Part shown: piece by piece, positions 7,617 to 16,571 of the stretch
How the letters are laid out: each line of letters starts with the position of its first letter
How positions within the stretch are numbered: the first letter of the stretch is position 1
Assembly (NCBI RefSeq): GCF_003050935.1
Contig: NZ_QAOX01000001.1
Span: 558,001-622,000, forward strand
Source: Luteibacter sp. OK325
GTDB lineage: Bacteria > Pseudomonadota > Gammaproteobacteria > Xanthomonadales > Rhodanobacteraceae
Reading direction: 5' to 3'
DNA length: 64,000 nucleotides
Position numbers and translations under genes: made by a program
Notes under the pieces: model-generated
Seen by the model: the letters and a program-made list of their open reading frames with translations, nothing else
Told to the model about the DNA's origin: nothing
Databases searched by the model: none

Positions 7617-8675
7617 ATGACAGGTTTCCCAAACATGGCCAACGTGAGCGCCAAGGCGCCTACCCTGCTCGCCGATCTCGGCGGGACCAATGTGCGCTTC
7701 GGCATTGCGCATCCGGATGAAGATCAACCGCTTATCCAGGAAAGCGTGCGCAAGTACCACGTCAAGGACTACGCCTCGCTGGGCGACGCCGCCAAGCAGT
7801 ACTTCAAGGATGCCGGCCACGAGGCGCAGCGTGCCATCATCGCGGCCGCCGGCCGCATCGATAACGGCGAGACCGTCAAGGTCACCAACAATCCCTGGGC
7901 CATCTCGGCCAAAAGCCTCGCCAAGGAGCTGGACCTCGAGTGGGTCCACCTGGTGAACGACTTCGCCGCCCAGTCCATGGCGGTGATGCTGATGACCGAT
8001 CAGACGACCGCCGATGGCCACCAGGATCTCGTCCCGGTCGGCAAGTTGGCCGTACCGAAGATTGGCGCCAAAGATGAACAGACCTTCGTCGTCGTCGGCC
8101 CGGGCACCGGCCTAGGCGTGGGCGGCCTGCTTATCCGCGGCGACAAGGTCAGCGTGCTGCAGACCGAAGGCGGTCATGCCGGCTTCGCCGCGCACAGCGC
8201 CGAGGACATCGAGATCCTCAAGGTGCTCAACCTGCGCTACGGCCGTGTTTCCAACGAACGCCTGATCTGTGGCCAGGGCCTCGTGAACCTTTACGAAGCC
8301 ATCTGCGAGATCTCCGGACAGAAGCCGCAGGAAGGCATCACGCCGGAAGAAATCACCAAGCGCGCCACCGACGAAACCTGCCCCATGTGTGCCCGCGCCG
8401 TCGAGACCTTTGCCGGCATCTTCGGCAGCGTCGCCGGCGACCTCGTGCTCACGCTAGGTGCGTGGGATGGCGTCTATCTCACCGGCGGCATGACCCCGAT
8501 CCTCCTGCCGTGGATCCAGAAGGGCAATTTCCGCGAGCGCTTCGAAGCCAAGGGTCGCTTCCGCGACACCATGGAACAGGTGCCCACCCAGGCGATCATG
8601 AACCCGGAGCCGGGCCTGATCGGTGGCGCCGCGCTGGCGATCGTGGAAGCTGGCGGTACACCGCTTCGTCGGTGA
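7617..8675 (+). CDS. glk: Glucokinase
   Basis: Phosphorylates glucose with ATP to glucose 6-phosphate at the entry to glycolysis or Entner-Doudoroff. The product has the ROK/hexokinase-type phosphate-binding loop ADLGGTNVRF near the N terminus, the central GPGTGLGVGGL, and a catalytic segment around VHLVNDFAAQS, and it ends with a second nucleotide-binding segment (VYLTGGMTPILLPW). Length is about 350 residues, slightly longer than the common 320-340. Neither the ATG at 7617 nor the ATG at 7635 has a strong ribosome site; the second gives a tighter N terminus. The divergent sugar-ABC ATPase fits a shared role in carbohydrate use. Confidence 0.92.
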   Translation: MTGFPNMANVSAKAPTLLADLGGTNVRFGIAHPDEDQPLIQESVRKYHVKDYASLGDAAKQYFKDAGHEAQRAIIAAAGRIDNGETVKVTNNPWAISAKSLAKELDLEWVHLVNDFAAQSMAVMLMTDQTTADGHQDLVPVGKLAVPKIGAKDEQTFVVVGPGTGLGVGGLLIRGDKVSVLQTEGGHAGFAAHSAEDIEILKVLNLRYGRVSNERLICGQGLVNLYEAICEISGQKPQEGITPEEITKRATDETCPMCARAVETFAGIFGSVAGDLVLTLGAWDGVYLTGGMTPILLPWIQKGNFRERFEAKGRFRDTMEQVPTQAIMNPEPGLIGGAALAIVEAGGTPLRR

Positions 8676-8684
8676 ATCAAGCCG

Positions 8685-8984
8685 TCATGTCGCGCGCAGG
8701 TGCAGACCTAGCGCGCGCATGACGCGCATGACCGTTGCGAACTCGGGATTGCCGTCCACGGAAAGTGCGCGGTAAAGCCCCTCCCTCGATATACCTGCCG
8801 CGCGCGAAACACGGCTCATGCCGCGTGCGCGTGCGATGTCGCCAAGCGCGGCACGAATGAGGCTGCCGTCGCCAGGATCCTCCTCGAGGCTCGCATTGAG
8901 GTAAGCCATTTGATCGGCTTCAGTGACAAGCCGTTCCACGGGATCCCATCGAGTGAACTTCTCTTGCATGCGTGCTTGTCCCAT
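8685..8984 (-). CDS. Antitoxin of a RelE/HigB-like TA pair (HTH protein)
   Basis: DNA-binding antitoxin of the COG3636 'addiction module antidote' type. The N-terminal part (MQEKFTRWDPVERLVTEADQMAYLNASLEE) is the usual toxin-binding region. The C-terminal part is a helix-turn-helix (VSRAAGISREGLYRALSVDGNPEFATVMRVMRALGL is read in the protein as two adjoining helices). The ATG at 8984 or the ATG at 8969 could be the start; the second matches the usual family opening. It lies downstream of the toxin gene, and the toxin frame runs 169 bp into it. It probably represses its own operon. Confidence 0.85.
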   Translation of the reverse strand: MGQARMQEKFTRWDPVERLVTEADQMAYLNASLEEDPGDGSLIRAALGDIARARGMSRVSRAAGISREGLYRALSVDGNPEFATVMRVMRALGLHLRAT

Positions 8985-9268
8985 GCTTTCGCGAGCTTGG
9001 TAGCCCGCAGAATGTCGTCCTGCTGCGTTTTCTTATCGCCTCCGCAGAGAAGCACGATAAGTACCGTGGCCCGATGAATGAAGTAGATGCGGTAGCCGGG
9101 TCCGTAGTCGATGCGCATCTCGCGAACGCCCTCTCCAACGTGCTTCACGTCGCCCAGGTGACCGAGTGAGAGGCGACGAAGACGGACGTCCACCCGTCCT
9201 CGTGCGTCGCGATCGCGAAGGCCGTTAATCCAGCGGTGAAACGCTTCACTGTGAATGATCTCGTACAT
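8816..9268 (-). CDS. RelE/ParE-superfamily toxin (COG3657 type), with atypical C-terminal extension
   Basis: Small ribosome-dependent-RNase-like toxin of the 'addiction module killer protein' family. Its first 95-100 residues carry the family run HVGEGVREMRIDYGPGYRIYF followed by LLCGGDKKTQQDDI. The family usually ends soon after this segment, just before the antitoxin. Here no stop occurs, and the frame continues about 50 residues out of register across the antitoxin gene to 8816. That tail (CKRSSLDGIPWNG...) is a shadow of antitoxin coding. The likely start is the ATG at 9268 (MYEIIHSEAF). The toxin may be extended, or its stop was lost by mutation. Confidence 0.82.
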   Translation of the reverse strand: MYEIIHSEAFHRWINGLRDRDARGRVDVRLRRLSLGHLGDVKHVGEGVREMRIDYGPGYRIYFIHRATVLIVLLCGGDKKTQQDDILRATKLAKAWDKHACKRSSLDGIPWNGLSLKPIKWLTSMRASRRILATAASFVPRLATSHAHAA

Positions 9269-9279
9269 CGAGCGAACGT

Positions 9280-9318
9280 AACCCATAAGTTACGATATGT
9301 TACCCATGGATTACAAGA
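9280..9318 (-). promoter_or_regulatory. Possible autoregulatory operator region of the TA operon
   Basis: AT-richer than its surroundings, with repeated GTAAC/GTTAC half-sites: on the plus strand GTAACCCAT, AGTTAC and GTTACCCAT lie close together just upstream of the toxin start. Half-sites like these are commonly bound by antitoxin HTH domains. No clear -35/-10 pair was assigned. Confidence 0.4.
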
Positions 9319-9356
9319 CTCGCGTGCGATACCGACACGAATCGACGGCATGCTCA

Positions 9357-12300
9357 TCAGGCGGATGGCGCCAGTAACGCGTCCAGGTCGCTTTCGTCGA
9401 AACTCAGCCGCTCACGACTGCCACCACCCTCGAGCACGGCGTCGGCAAGTTCGGCCTTCCGGGCCTTCAGCTCTTCGATGCGTTCTTCCACGGTGCCGGC
9501 GGTGATCAGTCGATAAACAAACACCGGCTTGTCCTGACCGATGCGGTGCGCACGATCGCTTGCCTGTGCTTCCGCAGCAGGATTCCACCACGGATCGTAG
9601 TGGATGACCGTATCGGCGCTGGTCAGGTTGAGACCCACGCCTCCCGCCTTCAGTGAAAGCAGGAAGAGCGGCACTTCGCCGTCCTGGAAACGCTGCACGG
9701 GTTCGGCGCGATCGCGCGTCTCGCCCGTGAGCGTGACGTAACTGAGGCGACGACGGTCGAGCTCTACCGCGATCAGTTTCAGCATCTCGGTGAATTGACT
9801 GAACAGCAGGACACGACGCCCCTCGGCAAGCAGCGCCGGGAGCATGTCCATCAGCAATTCGAACTTGGCCGATTCGCGCACGCCACGTGCGGCTTCGAGC
9901 TTGACCAGTCGCGGATCGCAGCAGACCTGGCGCAACTTCAGCAGGGCGTCGAGCACGATGATGCCGCTGTGCGCGATGCCACGCTGGGCAATAACCTCAC
10001 GCAGTTCTTCGGCGAGTGACAGGCGCAGGCTCTCATAGAGGTCGCGCTGCTTCGGCTCCATCACGACGCGACGGGTGATCTCCGTCTTCGCCGGGAGTTC
10101 GGAAGCCACCTGCGCCTTTGTGCGGCGAAGGATAAACGGCGCGATGCGGCGATTGAGCCGCTCCTGGCATTCGACGTCCTGGTGCTTCTCGATAGGCCCG
10201 CGGTAATGGCGCCGGAACGCACCTTCGTCGCCCAGCAAGCCGGGCACGGCAAGGTCCACCTGCGACCAGAGTTCACCCAGATGATTCTCAAGCGGTGTGC
10301 CGGTGAGGCACAGGCAACGCGGGACTTTCATGGCGAGCAGTGCGCGACGTGCCTGCGTACGAGGATTCTTAACCTGCTGCGCTTCATCGAGGACAACCAG
10401 CGAGAACGGCTGCTTCTTCAGCGTTTCCACGTCGCGCGGCAGCAAGGCGTACGTTGTCAGGATGACGTCGTACTCACCCATGTGGGCAAAGGTTTCCGCA
10501 CGCTGCGGACCGTGTAGCGCAAGCAGGCGAAGGCTCGGCGCGAAACGTGCCACTTCGGAAACCCAGTTGGGCACGAGGCTGGTCGGCACGACGATTAGGG
10601 CGGGCGCCAGCAGCGAGCCCGCCTCCTTCAAAGCGAGCAGATGGGTGATCAGCTGCAGCGTCTTGCCCAGGCCCATGTCATCGGCGAGAACGCCACCGGT
10701 GCCCGCCTCGGCAAGCGCATTCATCCAACGCAGGCCTTCGCGCTGGTAACCGCGCAGCTCGGCGTTGAGGCCTGCAGGCACGGCGTCGCTCGCGCGCTCG
10801 GCGGCTTCGCGCAGGCGCTTGGTGAAGCCGCGCAGTCGCTCGGGCGCTTCAAACGAGCCGCCGCTCGGTAACGCCTGGACAAGCTCCTCGAGACGACCGG
10901 CCTGCACCCGAGGCAGGTGCAGCTGCTGGCGCGGTTTTTCGAGGTACTCAGCCAGGGGCGCGAGCAATCCGCGCAACTCTTTCAGCCGCACGGGTACGCG
11001 GCGGCGTTCATCGACCGGCGCATACCAGACGGAGTCTTCCGCCTCACCGGGAGCGGGACTCAGGCTGAGCTGATGCTCGGCAAGCGCCTGCGCGACGGCC
11101 GGCAGCAGGTTGACCCGCTTGCCTTCGACATCGATACCGATTTCCAGATCGAACGCTTGGTCGGCATCGTCTTCGTTGGCCTTGCCGTACCAGCGTACCG
11201 GCCCCTCGAGAACTTCGAAGGGGAAGCTGGGCGCGTACTCGAGCAGGAAGCCATCGGCTTCGAGCTTCGGTCGCAGCGCCAGCCAGCGCGCAGGTGTGTT
11301 GACTTCGAGGGCGCCGGCGTAGCCCTTGCCCGGAAACAGCCAGGCATCGTCGGGCAAGGTGTCGGCCATGTCCCAGGGGAGACCCTCGGTATCCACGGCC
11401 GGATTGAGGCCCGCCGTTTCCAGCGTCTCCATGGTCGACAGCTCTTCGGCGCGGCGACGGCAGATCTCCAGCAGGACGCCGTTGCGCACACGCCGGACGA
11501 GGGGTTCGCCGCCGCGGCCAGGCAGGCGTTCGCCAGCGTAGTCGAAGGCGAGCCGCCCATAGGCCAACGGCGGCGTGCCAGCAGCCAGGCGCGCGTGGCG
11601 CGTGAGCGCGTGAAGGACGAGCACAGGGCGCGGCGAAACCTCGGCGCGGCGCATTTCGCCGAACACCTGCGGGGCGGGCACGCGCGGACCCATCGGCGTC
11701 GATGCCAGTTCGGCACGAAACACCGCGGTGTTCTCAGGTGCCAGCGGCGGCAGGTCGAGCCACGTCGTTTCAGCAGGATCGGCTTCGAGCGGACCGACTT
11801 CGGCGTGCTCGGCATCGAGGAACCAGAGCGAGCCGATGCGGAACAGTCGCTGGCTAGCCGGTACCGCCGGCACCAGCTTCTGGCCGCCGTCCTTTTCGAG
11901 GTTCCAGCGCCACTTCAGTGGATGCGGCTTGCCGCGCGAGAGCTGCAGGCCAGCCACCCCGCCGAAGAAGCACGGCGCGGCGTCGAGAATGTCGGCAAGC
12001 AGGTGATCACCTAACGAACCGGCGAATCGGGCGTAGCTGCGGCTCTTGCGCAGGGTCTGCGGCAGGCCGAGCAGGGTCGCCGCGAGACGCCGCTCGATAT
12101 CGGTCAGTGGGGCATCGGGAAGGTGTCGGCTGTCGAGCGGTATGGGCCGCGAGTAACGGCCATCGGCTCCGAGCGTGAGCAGCACGGGTGCCACGTCGAG
12201 GCGCGCTGCCGGCTCGTGGTCGTCATTGATGGCCTCGAGGAAGAAGCCGAGCACGCTGCGCTCGCCCGCCACCGCCGGCTCGGCCTGGCCGAGCACACGC

Positions 12301-12365
12301 TGCCACGCCAGAGGCAGCGGCGGCGCCACCTCATTTCGTTTGCGCTTGTCGTCCGGTTGATGCAT
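9357..12365 (-). CDS. SNF2-family DEAD/DEAH-like ATPase (RapA/HepA-related)
   Basis: Large Swi2/Snf2 translocase acting on DNA-protein complexes; its exact cellular role is unknown. The C-terminal half holds the full set of motifs: DDMGLGKT (about residue 558), motif II LDEAQQVKNP, TGTPLENHLGELWS, and in lobe 2 LLFSQFTEML, LKAGGVGLNLT and ASDRAHRIGQ (about 938). The N-terminal 500 residues match the long, poorly defined leader of bacterial stand-alone SNF2 proteins. I chose the ATG at 12365 (MHQPDDK) over a TTG nine codons upstream. It is followed by the TA pair and preceded by gpsA on the same strand, with a 121-bp gap. Confidence 0.88.
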   Translation of the reverse strand: MHQPDDKRKRNEVAPPLPLAWQRVLGQAEPAVAGERSVLGFFLEAINDDHEPAARLDVAPVLLTLGADGRYSRPIPLDSRHLPDAPLTDIERRLAATLLGLPQTLRKSRSYARFAGSLGDHLLADILDAAPCFFGGVAGLQLSRGKPHPLKWRWNLEKDGGQKLVPAVPASQRLFRIGSLWFLDAEHAEVGPLEADPAETTWLDLPPLAPENTAVFRAELASTPMGPRVPAPQVFGEMRRAEVSPRPVLVLHALTRHARLAAGTPPLAYGRLAFDYAGERLPGRGGEPLVRRVRNGVLLEICRRRAEELSTMETLETAGLNPAVDTEGLPWDMADTLPDDAWLFPGKGYAGALEVNTPARWLALRPKLEADGFLLEYAPSFPFEVLEGPVRWYGKANEDDADQAFDLEIGIDVEGKRVNLLPAVAQALAEHQLSLSPAPGEAEDSVWYAPVDERRRVPVRLKELRGLLAPLAEYLEKPRQQLHLPRVQAGRLEELVQALPSGGSFEAPERLRGFTKRLREAAERASDAVPAGLNAELRGYQREGLRWMNALAEAGTGGVLADDMGLGKTLQLITHLLALKEAGSLLAPALIVVPTSLVPNWVSEVARFAPSLRLLALHGPQRAETFAHMGEYDVILTTYALLPRDVETLKKQPFSLVVLDEAQQVKNPRTQARRALLAMKVPRCLCLTGTPLENHLGELWSQVDLAVPGLLGDEGAFRRHYRGPIEKHQDVECQERLNRRIAPFILRRTKAQVASELPAKTEITRRVVMEPKQRDLYESLRLSLAEELREVIAQRGIAHSGIIVLDALLKLRQVCCDPRLVKLEAARGVRESAKFELLMDMLPALLAEGRRVLLFSQFTEMLKLIAVELDRRRLSYVTLTGETRDRAEPVQRFQDGEVPLFLLSLKAGGVGLNLTSADTVIHYDPWWNPAAEAQASDRAHRIGQDKPVFVYRLITAGTVEERIEELKARKAELADAVLEGGGSRERLSFDESDLDALLAPSA

Positions 12366-12486
12366 CCGTATCGATCCCGCCCGCACGATCAAAACAGGAA
12401 GCTTAGCAAAGGCAGCAGAACGTGCCCGTAAGACTTTTTTCCTGAGGATCGCCCCGGTTCAGCGAAGGGGGAGAAGCGCCGCGGTC

Positions 12487-13524
12487 TCAGCCGCGGCGGT
12501 TGGCGAACAAGTCGACCGGATACTCGGGCTTTTGCTCGCGTCCCATCAGGGCACGCAGGCCCTGGACGGGGGTCACCTCGCCGTGCAGGACGGAGCGGAC
12601 GGCTGCCGCGATCGGTAGGTCGAGGCCATGGAATCCGGCCAGGCGGGCCACTTCATCCGCCGTGACCACGCTCTCGACCACCTGGCCGATCTCGCGTACA
12701 GCGTCCTCGAGCGAAATGCCGCGTCCAAGCGCAAGGCCCAGGCGGCGGTTGCGCGAGAGATCGCCGGTACAGGTGAGAACCAGATCGCCCAGGCCAGCCA
12801 GTCCCATCAGGGTTTCGGCACGGGCACCGAGTGCCACGCCCAGGCGGAGCATTTCGTTCATGCCACGGGTGATCAGGCCGGCGCGGGCATTGAGTCCGAG
12901 CTCCATGCCATCGGCCACGCCGGTGGCCACGGCCAGCACGTTCTTCATCGCACCGCCGAGCTCGGCGCCCAGGATGTCGTTCCCCGTATAGGCGCGGAAA
13001 TCCGGCGCATGCAACAGCACGGCCAGCTCCTTGCCGAACGCGTCGTCGGTGGCGTGCACGGTCACGGCGCTCGGCAATCCCGCCGCCACTTCGCGCGCGA
13101 ACGAGGGACCGGTGATGACCGCCGCCGGTCGCCCAGGCAGCTTTTCATTCACCAACTCATGCAGGAACCGACCGGTACCGGTCTCGAAGCCCTTGGTAGC
13201 CCACGAGATTTTCGCGCCCGGATCGAGCATGGGCACGATCTCGTCGAGCATCGACGCGAAGGCATGACTGGGCACGACGATGAGCACGATGCCTGCGCCA
13301 CGCAGGATCGTCGCCAGGTCGGGCTCATAGCTGAGCTCGGTCGGGAGATCGAGGTCCGGCAGGTAGCGCAGGTTGCGACGCGACGCGGCCATGGCCGCGA
13401 GTGCGTCGGCATCGCGCCCCCACAACCTCGTGGGGACGTCGTTGCGCGCCAACAGCGCAGCCAGCGCGGTGCCCCAGGAACCGGCGCCGAGGACAGCGAC
13501 GGTGGGTCGGGAGACGGGAGTCAT
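12487..13524 (-). CDS. gpsA: NAD(P)-dependent glycerol-3-phosphate dehydrogenase
   Basis: Reduces dihydroxyacetone phosphate to sn-glycerol 3-phosphate, the backbone for phospholipids, in the cytoplasm. It has the Rossmann motif [10 protein letters not shown] at the N terminus, a typical TKGFE segment and a C-terminal domain with [14 protein letters not shown] and SRNRRLG. Length is 345 residues. The ATG at 13524 follows the secB stop directly (TGA GTG ATG; the GTG could also start). Order secB-gpsA is common in proteobacteria. A GC-rich 8-bp hairpin spans the stop (12477-12498) but lacks a T tract. Confidence 0.95.
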   Translation of the reverse strand: MTPVSRPTVAVLGAGSWGTALAALLARNDVPTRLWGRDADALAAMAASRRNLRYLPDLDLPTELSYEPDLATILRGAGIVLIVVPSHAFASMLDEIVPMLDPGAKISWATKGFETGTGRFLHELVNEKLPGRPAAVITGPSFAREVAAGLPSAVTVHATDDAFGKELAVLLHAPDFRAYTGNDILGAELGGAMKNVLAVATGVADGMELGLNARAGLITRGMNEMLRLGVALGARAETLMGLAGLGDLVLTCTGDLSRNRRLGLALGRGISLEDAVREIGQVVESVVTADEVARLAGFHGLDLPIAAAVRSVLHGEVTPVQGLRALMGREQKPEYPVDLFANRRG

Positions 13525-13527
13525 CAC

Positions 13528-14019
13528 TCAGCTGTTGAGCGTATGGGCCCCGGCGCCCTCGACCTGCTGGCGCTGCTGTTCGGCGTACAGGGCATCGAAA
13601 TTGATCGGCTGGAGCAGGAACGGCGGGAAGCCGCCTTCCTGGATCATGGCGGAGACCATCTGGCGAGCGTACGGGAACAGCAGGTTCGGGCAGTACGAAC
13701 CCAGGATGCCGTCACGATCCTCGCTGGTGAAGCCGCCGATGCCGAAGATACCGGCCTGGTGGACTTCGGCCAGATATGCGGTGCGCTCACCCAGGTTGCA
13801 GGTAAGGGTGAGGCTGAGGACCACTTCGAACTGCTCGTTGCCGAGGTCGACGGCCTTGTGGCCCAGGTTGAGCTGGACCTGCGGCTGGGCCTCGGTCTCG
13901 CCCATTTCCTGGAAGACCTGTGGCGCGTTCGGCGCTTCAAAGGAAGCGTCCTTGACGTAGATCTTCTGCAGGACGAGCTGCGGCTGGCCGGCCTGGCCGT
14001 TGGGGGTGATGTCTGCCAT
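13528..14019 (-). CDS. secB: Protein-export chaperone SecB
   Basis: Tetrameric cytoplasmic chaperone that keeps preproteins unfolded and hands them to SecA. The 163-residue product has the family opening ([20 protein letters not shown]), the [11 protein letters not shown] segment and the C-terminal SecA-contact area, [17 protein letters not shown]. The ATG at 14019 (MADITPNGQ) gives the usual length; the frame is open further upstream, but that part is not SecB-like. It is transcribed with gpsA, with directly abutting stop and start. Confidence 0.95.
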   Translation of the reverse strand: MADITPNGQAGQPQLVLQKIYVKDASFEAPNAPQVFQEMGETEAQPQVQLNLGHKAVDLGNEQFEVVLSLTLTCNLGERTAYLAEVHQAGIFGIGGFTSEDRDGILGSYCPNLLFPYARQMVSAMIQEGGFPPFLLQPINFDALYAEQQRQQVEGAGAHTLNS

Positions 14020-14323
14020 TGCGTGTTCCTCGGAAAGGCGTCTTATAGGCTGCTTCGTGCGGAGGCACGAAAGCGGGGATTGTTTCACACAACCCCGGGC
14101 GCCGCACAGTCCGGCTTGCGTGAACACGTGGAATTCTGAGAGAATGCCCGGCTTCCCTATGCCAACCCGATTCGTCGGGCAGGCCCGTCACGCGATGCGG
14201 GCCTCAAGCGGCGGGGATGCTCCACCCCCTCCAGCCATCGCGTGGCGCCCCCTTTTCATGGGTCGCGGCTGGGCCGATGCCGTCCTGGCCAAAGGGCGGT
14301 CAAATAATCTAAAGGAGGTCGCC

Positions 14324-14560
14324 ATGGCCCGTAGATGCCAAGTCACCAACAAGGGTGTGCAGACCGGTAACAACGTCTCGCACGCAAACAACCGCACCCG
14401 TCGCCGCTGGCTGCCGAACCTGCACGAGCGTCGTTTCTGGGTTGCCAGCGAGAATCGCTGGATCAAGCTGCGCATCTCGAACCACGCGCTGCGCACGATC
14501 GACAAGAACGGCATCGACGCCGTGCTCGCCGACCTCCGTTCCCGTGGCGAAAAGATCTAA
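14324..14560 (+). CDS. rpmB: 50S ribosomal protein L28
   Basis: Large-subunit ribosomal protein, 78 residues, starting [23 protein letters not shown] and carrying the basic, conserved run [17 protein letters not shown]. The start is fixed by a strong AAAGGAGG seven bases upstream. It is followed at 12 bp by rpmG, the normal bacterial pairing, and is oriented divergently from secB. Confidence 0.97.
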   Translation: MARRCQVTNKGVQTGNNVSHANNRTRRRWLPNLHERRFWVASENRWIKLRISNHALRTIDKNGIDAVLADLRSRGEKI

Positions 14561-14571
14561 GGAGATCGAAC

Positions 14572-14736
14572 ATGGCTGGTAAGCGTGATAAGCATCGCCT
14601 GATTTCCACCGCGGGAACCGGGCACTTCTATACGACGGACAAGAACAAGAAGAACACGCCGGAAAAGATGGTGTTCATGAAGTACGACCCCGTCATCCGG
14701 AAGCACGTCGAATATAAGGAAGGCAAGATCAAGTAA
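14572..14736 (+). CDS. rpmG: 50S ribosomal protein L33
   Basis: Large-subunit ribosomal protein of 54 residues with the L33 core ([20 protein letters not shown], then [14 protein letters not shown]). It has no cysteines, so it is the zinc-free (C-minus) type. The start follows GGAG in the rpmB-rpmG gap. A strong intrinsic terminator lies 29 bp after the stop. Confidence 0.96.
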   Translation: MAGKRDKHRLISTAGTGHFYTTDKNKKNTPEKMVFMKYDPVIRKHVEYKEGKIK

Positions 14737-14764
14737 GAGCGCCTCGCGCCTTGCAGATCTTCAG

Positions 14765-14790
14765 AAAACCCGCCGCAAGGTGGGTTTTTT
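14765..14790 (+). terminator. Intrinsic terminator of rpmB-rpmG
   Basis: Stem CCCGCC / GGTGGG with a GCAA tetraloop and flanking A/T pairing, followed by six T residues. It lies 29 bp after the rpmG stop. Confidence 0.9.
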
Positions 14791-14889
14791 GTTGTCTGCG
14801 CTCTACGATTGCCTGCTACCAGCTCACGCCGCGGCGGCCGCAAACGCAGCGGCGCAAAGACTTCGGTGACGTCGCGGCGCAGAGCCTTC

Positions 14890-15013
14890 GGTGCCCACCC
14901 TCGAGGCGAGTTCCGCACAAGTGGAGCGGCCGTAGGCCAGATAGATACATGGGCCGCGAAGCGGCCTTCCGCACCGAACGCGGAGGACTGTCTGAGCAGC
15001 GAGGGTGGGCACC
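14890..15013. repeat. 124-bp element with perfect 14-bp terminal inverted repeats
   Basis: GGTGCCCACCCTCG at 14890-14903 is exactly inverted at 15000-15013. Inside is a further perfect palindrome, GGCCGC-GAA-GCGGCC (14952-14966), and two copies of TTCCGCAC. There is no coding capacity. It could be a MITE-like element or a folded RNA; no target-site duplication is evident. Confidence 0.6.
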
Positions 15014-15090
15014 AGGGTCTCCCCCGCGACACGCCCAAGTGTAGAGAGCGATGGCGAAGCCGAGCCCGCGAGGCCAAAGGCGAGCCATGC

Positions 15091-15125
15091 GCGAGGCGCG
15101 AGGTGCGAGGTGCGAGGTGCGAAAG
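15091..15125. repeat. Heptamer tandem repeat GCGAGG(T/C)
   Basis: Four consecutive 7-bp units, GCGAGGC then GCGAGGT three times, followed by a degenerate GCGAAAG. It lies in the gap between rpmG and the desaturase. Confidence 0.8.
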
Positions 15126-15177
15126 AATGCCCGGCCTGAACGCCGGGCGCCCGGGCCCCGGCAATCCACGATGAACC

Positions 15178-15208
15178 AAAAAAAAGGCCCGCCAATGGCA
15201 GGCCTTTC
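15178..15208 (-). terminator. Intrinsic terminator of the fatty acid desaturase gene
   Basis: Minus strand: AGGCCTGCC - ATT - GGCGGGCCT stem (one G-U pair) followed by eight T residues, 22 bp after the desaturase stop. Confidence 0.9.
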
Positions 15209-15229
15209 GTCTACCAGTGAGCGAAATGC

Positions 15230-16423
15230 TTACGCACCCACCGCCGAATACCCCTTCAGCCTTTCAGCGAACTGCTGCAATGAGCGAATGCCGCTCTGCT
15301 CCGCCTCGACGATCCACTGCTGGAGCGACTTCAGCGCCTTGTCGGCGCCGCGCTCTTCCATCAGGGCAACCAGGCGCGCACGGAACTCGCAGACCGTGGT
15401 CAGCGCCGGGCGATTGGCCAGCGCGGCATGCATGCGCTCGCGGGCATCGTTATCCAGCCAACGGCCGCCATCGGCCAGCGCGCGGCGCACGCGACGCGGC
15501 ACGGCTTTCACACTGTCCCCAGCCTGGCTGACCTCTTCGCGCATGGTCGGCAGGATGACGTTGCGGTAGTAGTCCGTAGTGGCCTGGAAGCGCAGCGCCA
15601 GCACACCCTTGAGCGTTTCGGCGTCCGGCAGGTGCACGTTGGGACGAAGGTTCAGGGTCGGCGCGACGCGCAGCACCTTGGCCAGGCCCAGCGCACGCAG
15701 CGTGCAGATCGCCGCCCAGCCGATATCGAACTCCCACTTGCGCAGGGCGAACTTGGCCGAGCTCGGGAAGGCGTGATGGTTGTTGTGCAGCTCTTCGCCG
15801 CCAATCCAGAAGCCCCAGGGCGAAATGTTCGTCGCGGTGTCCGAGCTTTCGAAGTTGCGGTAGCCCCACCAGTGCCCGATGCCATTGACGAAGCCAGCGG
15901 CCCAGAATGGAATCCAGATCATCTGGATGGCCCAGATGGCCAGACCGATGACGCCGAACAACGATACGTTGATGATCGCCATCAGGGTCGGGCCCCAGTA
16001 CGGATGGCTGCCGAACAGCTTTCGCTCGAACCAGTCGTCCGGCGTGCCGCGGCCGTACTTCTCCATGTCGGCCTTGTTGTAGCTGGCCTCACGGTAGAGC
16101 GCGACACCGTCGAAGAAGACCTTCTTGATGCCGAAGACCTGCGGGCTGTGCGGATCCTCTTCGGTTTCGACCTTGGCGTGATGCTTGCGGTGAATGGCAA
16201 CCCATTCGCGCACGACCATGCCCGTGGTCAGCCAGCCCCAGAAACGGAAGAAGCCGTTGAGGGTCCAGTGGAAATCCACGCCACGGTGGGTCGCGCTGCG
16301 GTGGTAATACAGGGTCACCGTGAAAATGGTGAGCTGTGTAACCACGAGCACATAGACCACCATTTCGCCCCAACTTGCGCGGGAGAGACCGTTGGCCAGG
16401 AAATCGAGCAGGGTGTCGAGCAT
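15230..16423 (-). CDS. Acyl-CoA / acyl-lipid fatty acid desaturase
   Basis: Membrane di-iron desaturase that introduces a double bond into saturated acyl chains, helping to adjust membrane fluidity. The three histidine boxes are intact: HRSATH (41-46), HRKHH (78-82) and HNNHH (about 212). Two hydrophobic pairs place the boxes on the cytoplasmic face. The last 100 residues form a soluble tail (ADGGRWLDNDARERMHAAL), longer than in a minimal delta-9 enzyme. Length is 397. Its own terminator follows. Regiospecificity cannot be read from sequence; delta-9 is the likely choice. Confidence 0.9.
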   Translation of the reverse strand: MLDTLLDFLANGLSRASWGEMVVYVLVVTQLTIFTVTLYYHRSATHRGVDFHWTLNGFFRFWGWLTTGMVVREWVAIHRKHHAKVETEEDPHSPQVFGIKKVFFDGVALYREASYNKADMEKYGRGTPDDWFERKLFGSHPYWGPTLMAIINVSLFGVIGLAIWAIQMIWIPFWAAGFVNGIGHWWGYRNFESSDTATNISPWGFWIGGEELHNNHHAFPSSAKFALRKWEFDIGWAAICTLRALGLAKVLRVAPTLNLRPNVHLPDAETLKGVLALRFQATTDYYRNVILPTMREEVSQAGDSVKAVPRRVRRALADGGRWLDNDARERMHAALANRPALTTVCEFRARLVALMEERGADKALKSLQQWIVEAEQSGIRSLQQFAERLKGYSAVGA

Positions 16424-16571
16424 TTAGTCGGTACCGCGCGGGAAGTGAAGGGAAAGTACAAGTGTATATCAGGAGTCTAACCACCCAATTCCATACCCAC
16501 CAGCACGGTCTTTAGTGAAATGTGAAGCCGGCGGTTGTAGGAAGCGGAGCCCTTTGCGCACAATCGCCCCC

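Larger units (their letters stand above)
14737..15229. other. Gene-free, repeat-bearing intergenic region
   Basis: About 490 bp without a convincing gene. It holds the rpmG terminator, a 124-bp element with perfect 14-bp inverted ends, a 7-bp tandem repeat and the desaturase terminator. Several frames are open, but they are low-complexity (Arg/Ala/His-rich, repeating), lack ribosome sites and are best read as GC-rich noise. Confidence 0.7.

Noticed and set aside
12477-12498. GC-rich hairpin at the end of gpsA as intrinsic terminator
   Set aside because: 8-bp perfect stem but no T tract follows; it may be mRNA-stabilising only.
14737-15229. Arg/Ser/His-rich ORFs in the rpmG-desaturase gap
   Set aside because: They arise from repeats (GCGAGGT heptamers, inverted ends), have no RBS and read similarly in several frames.
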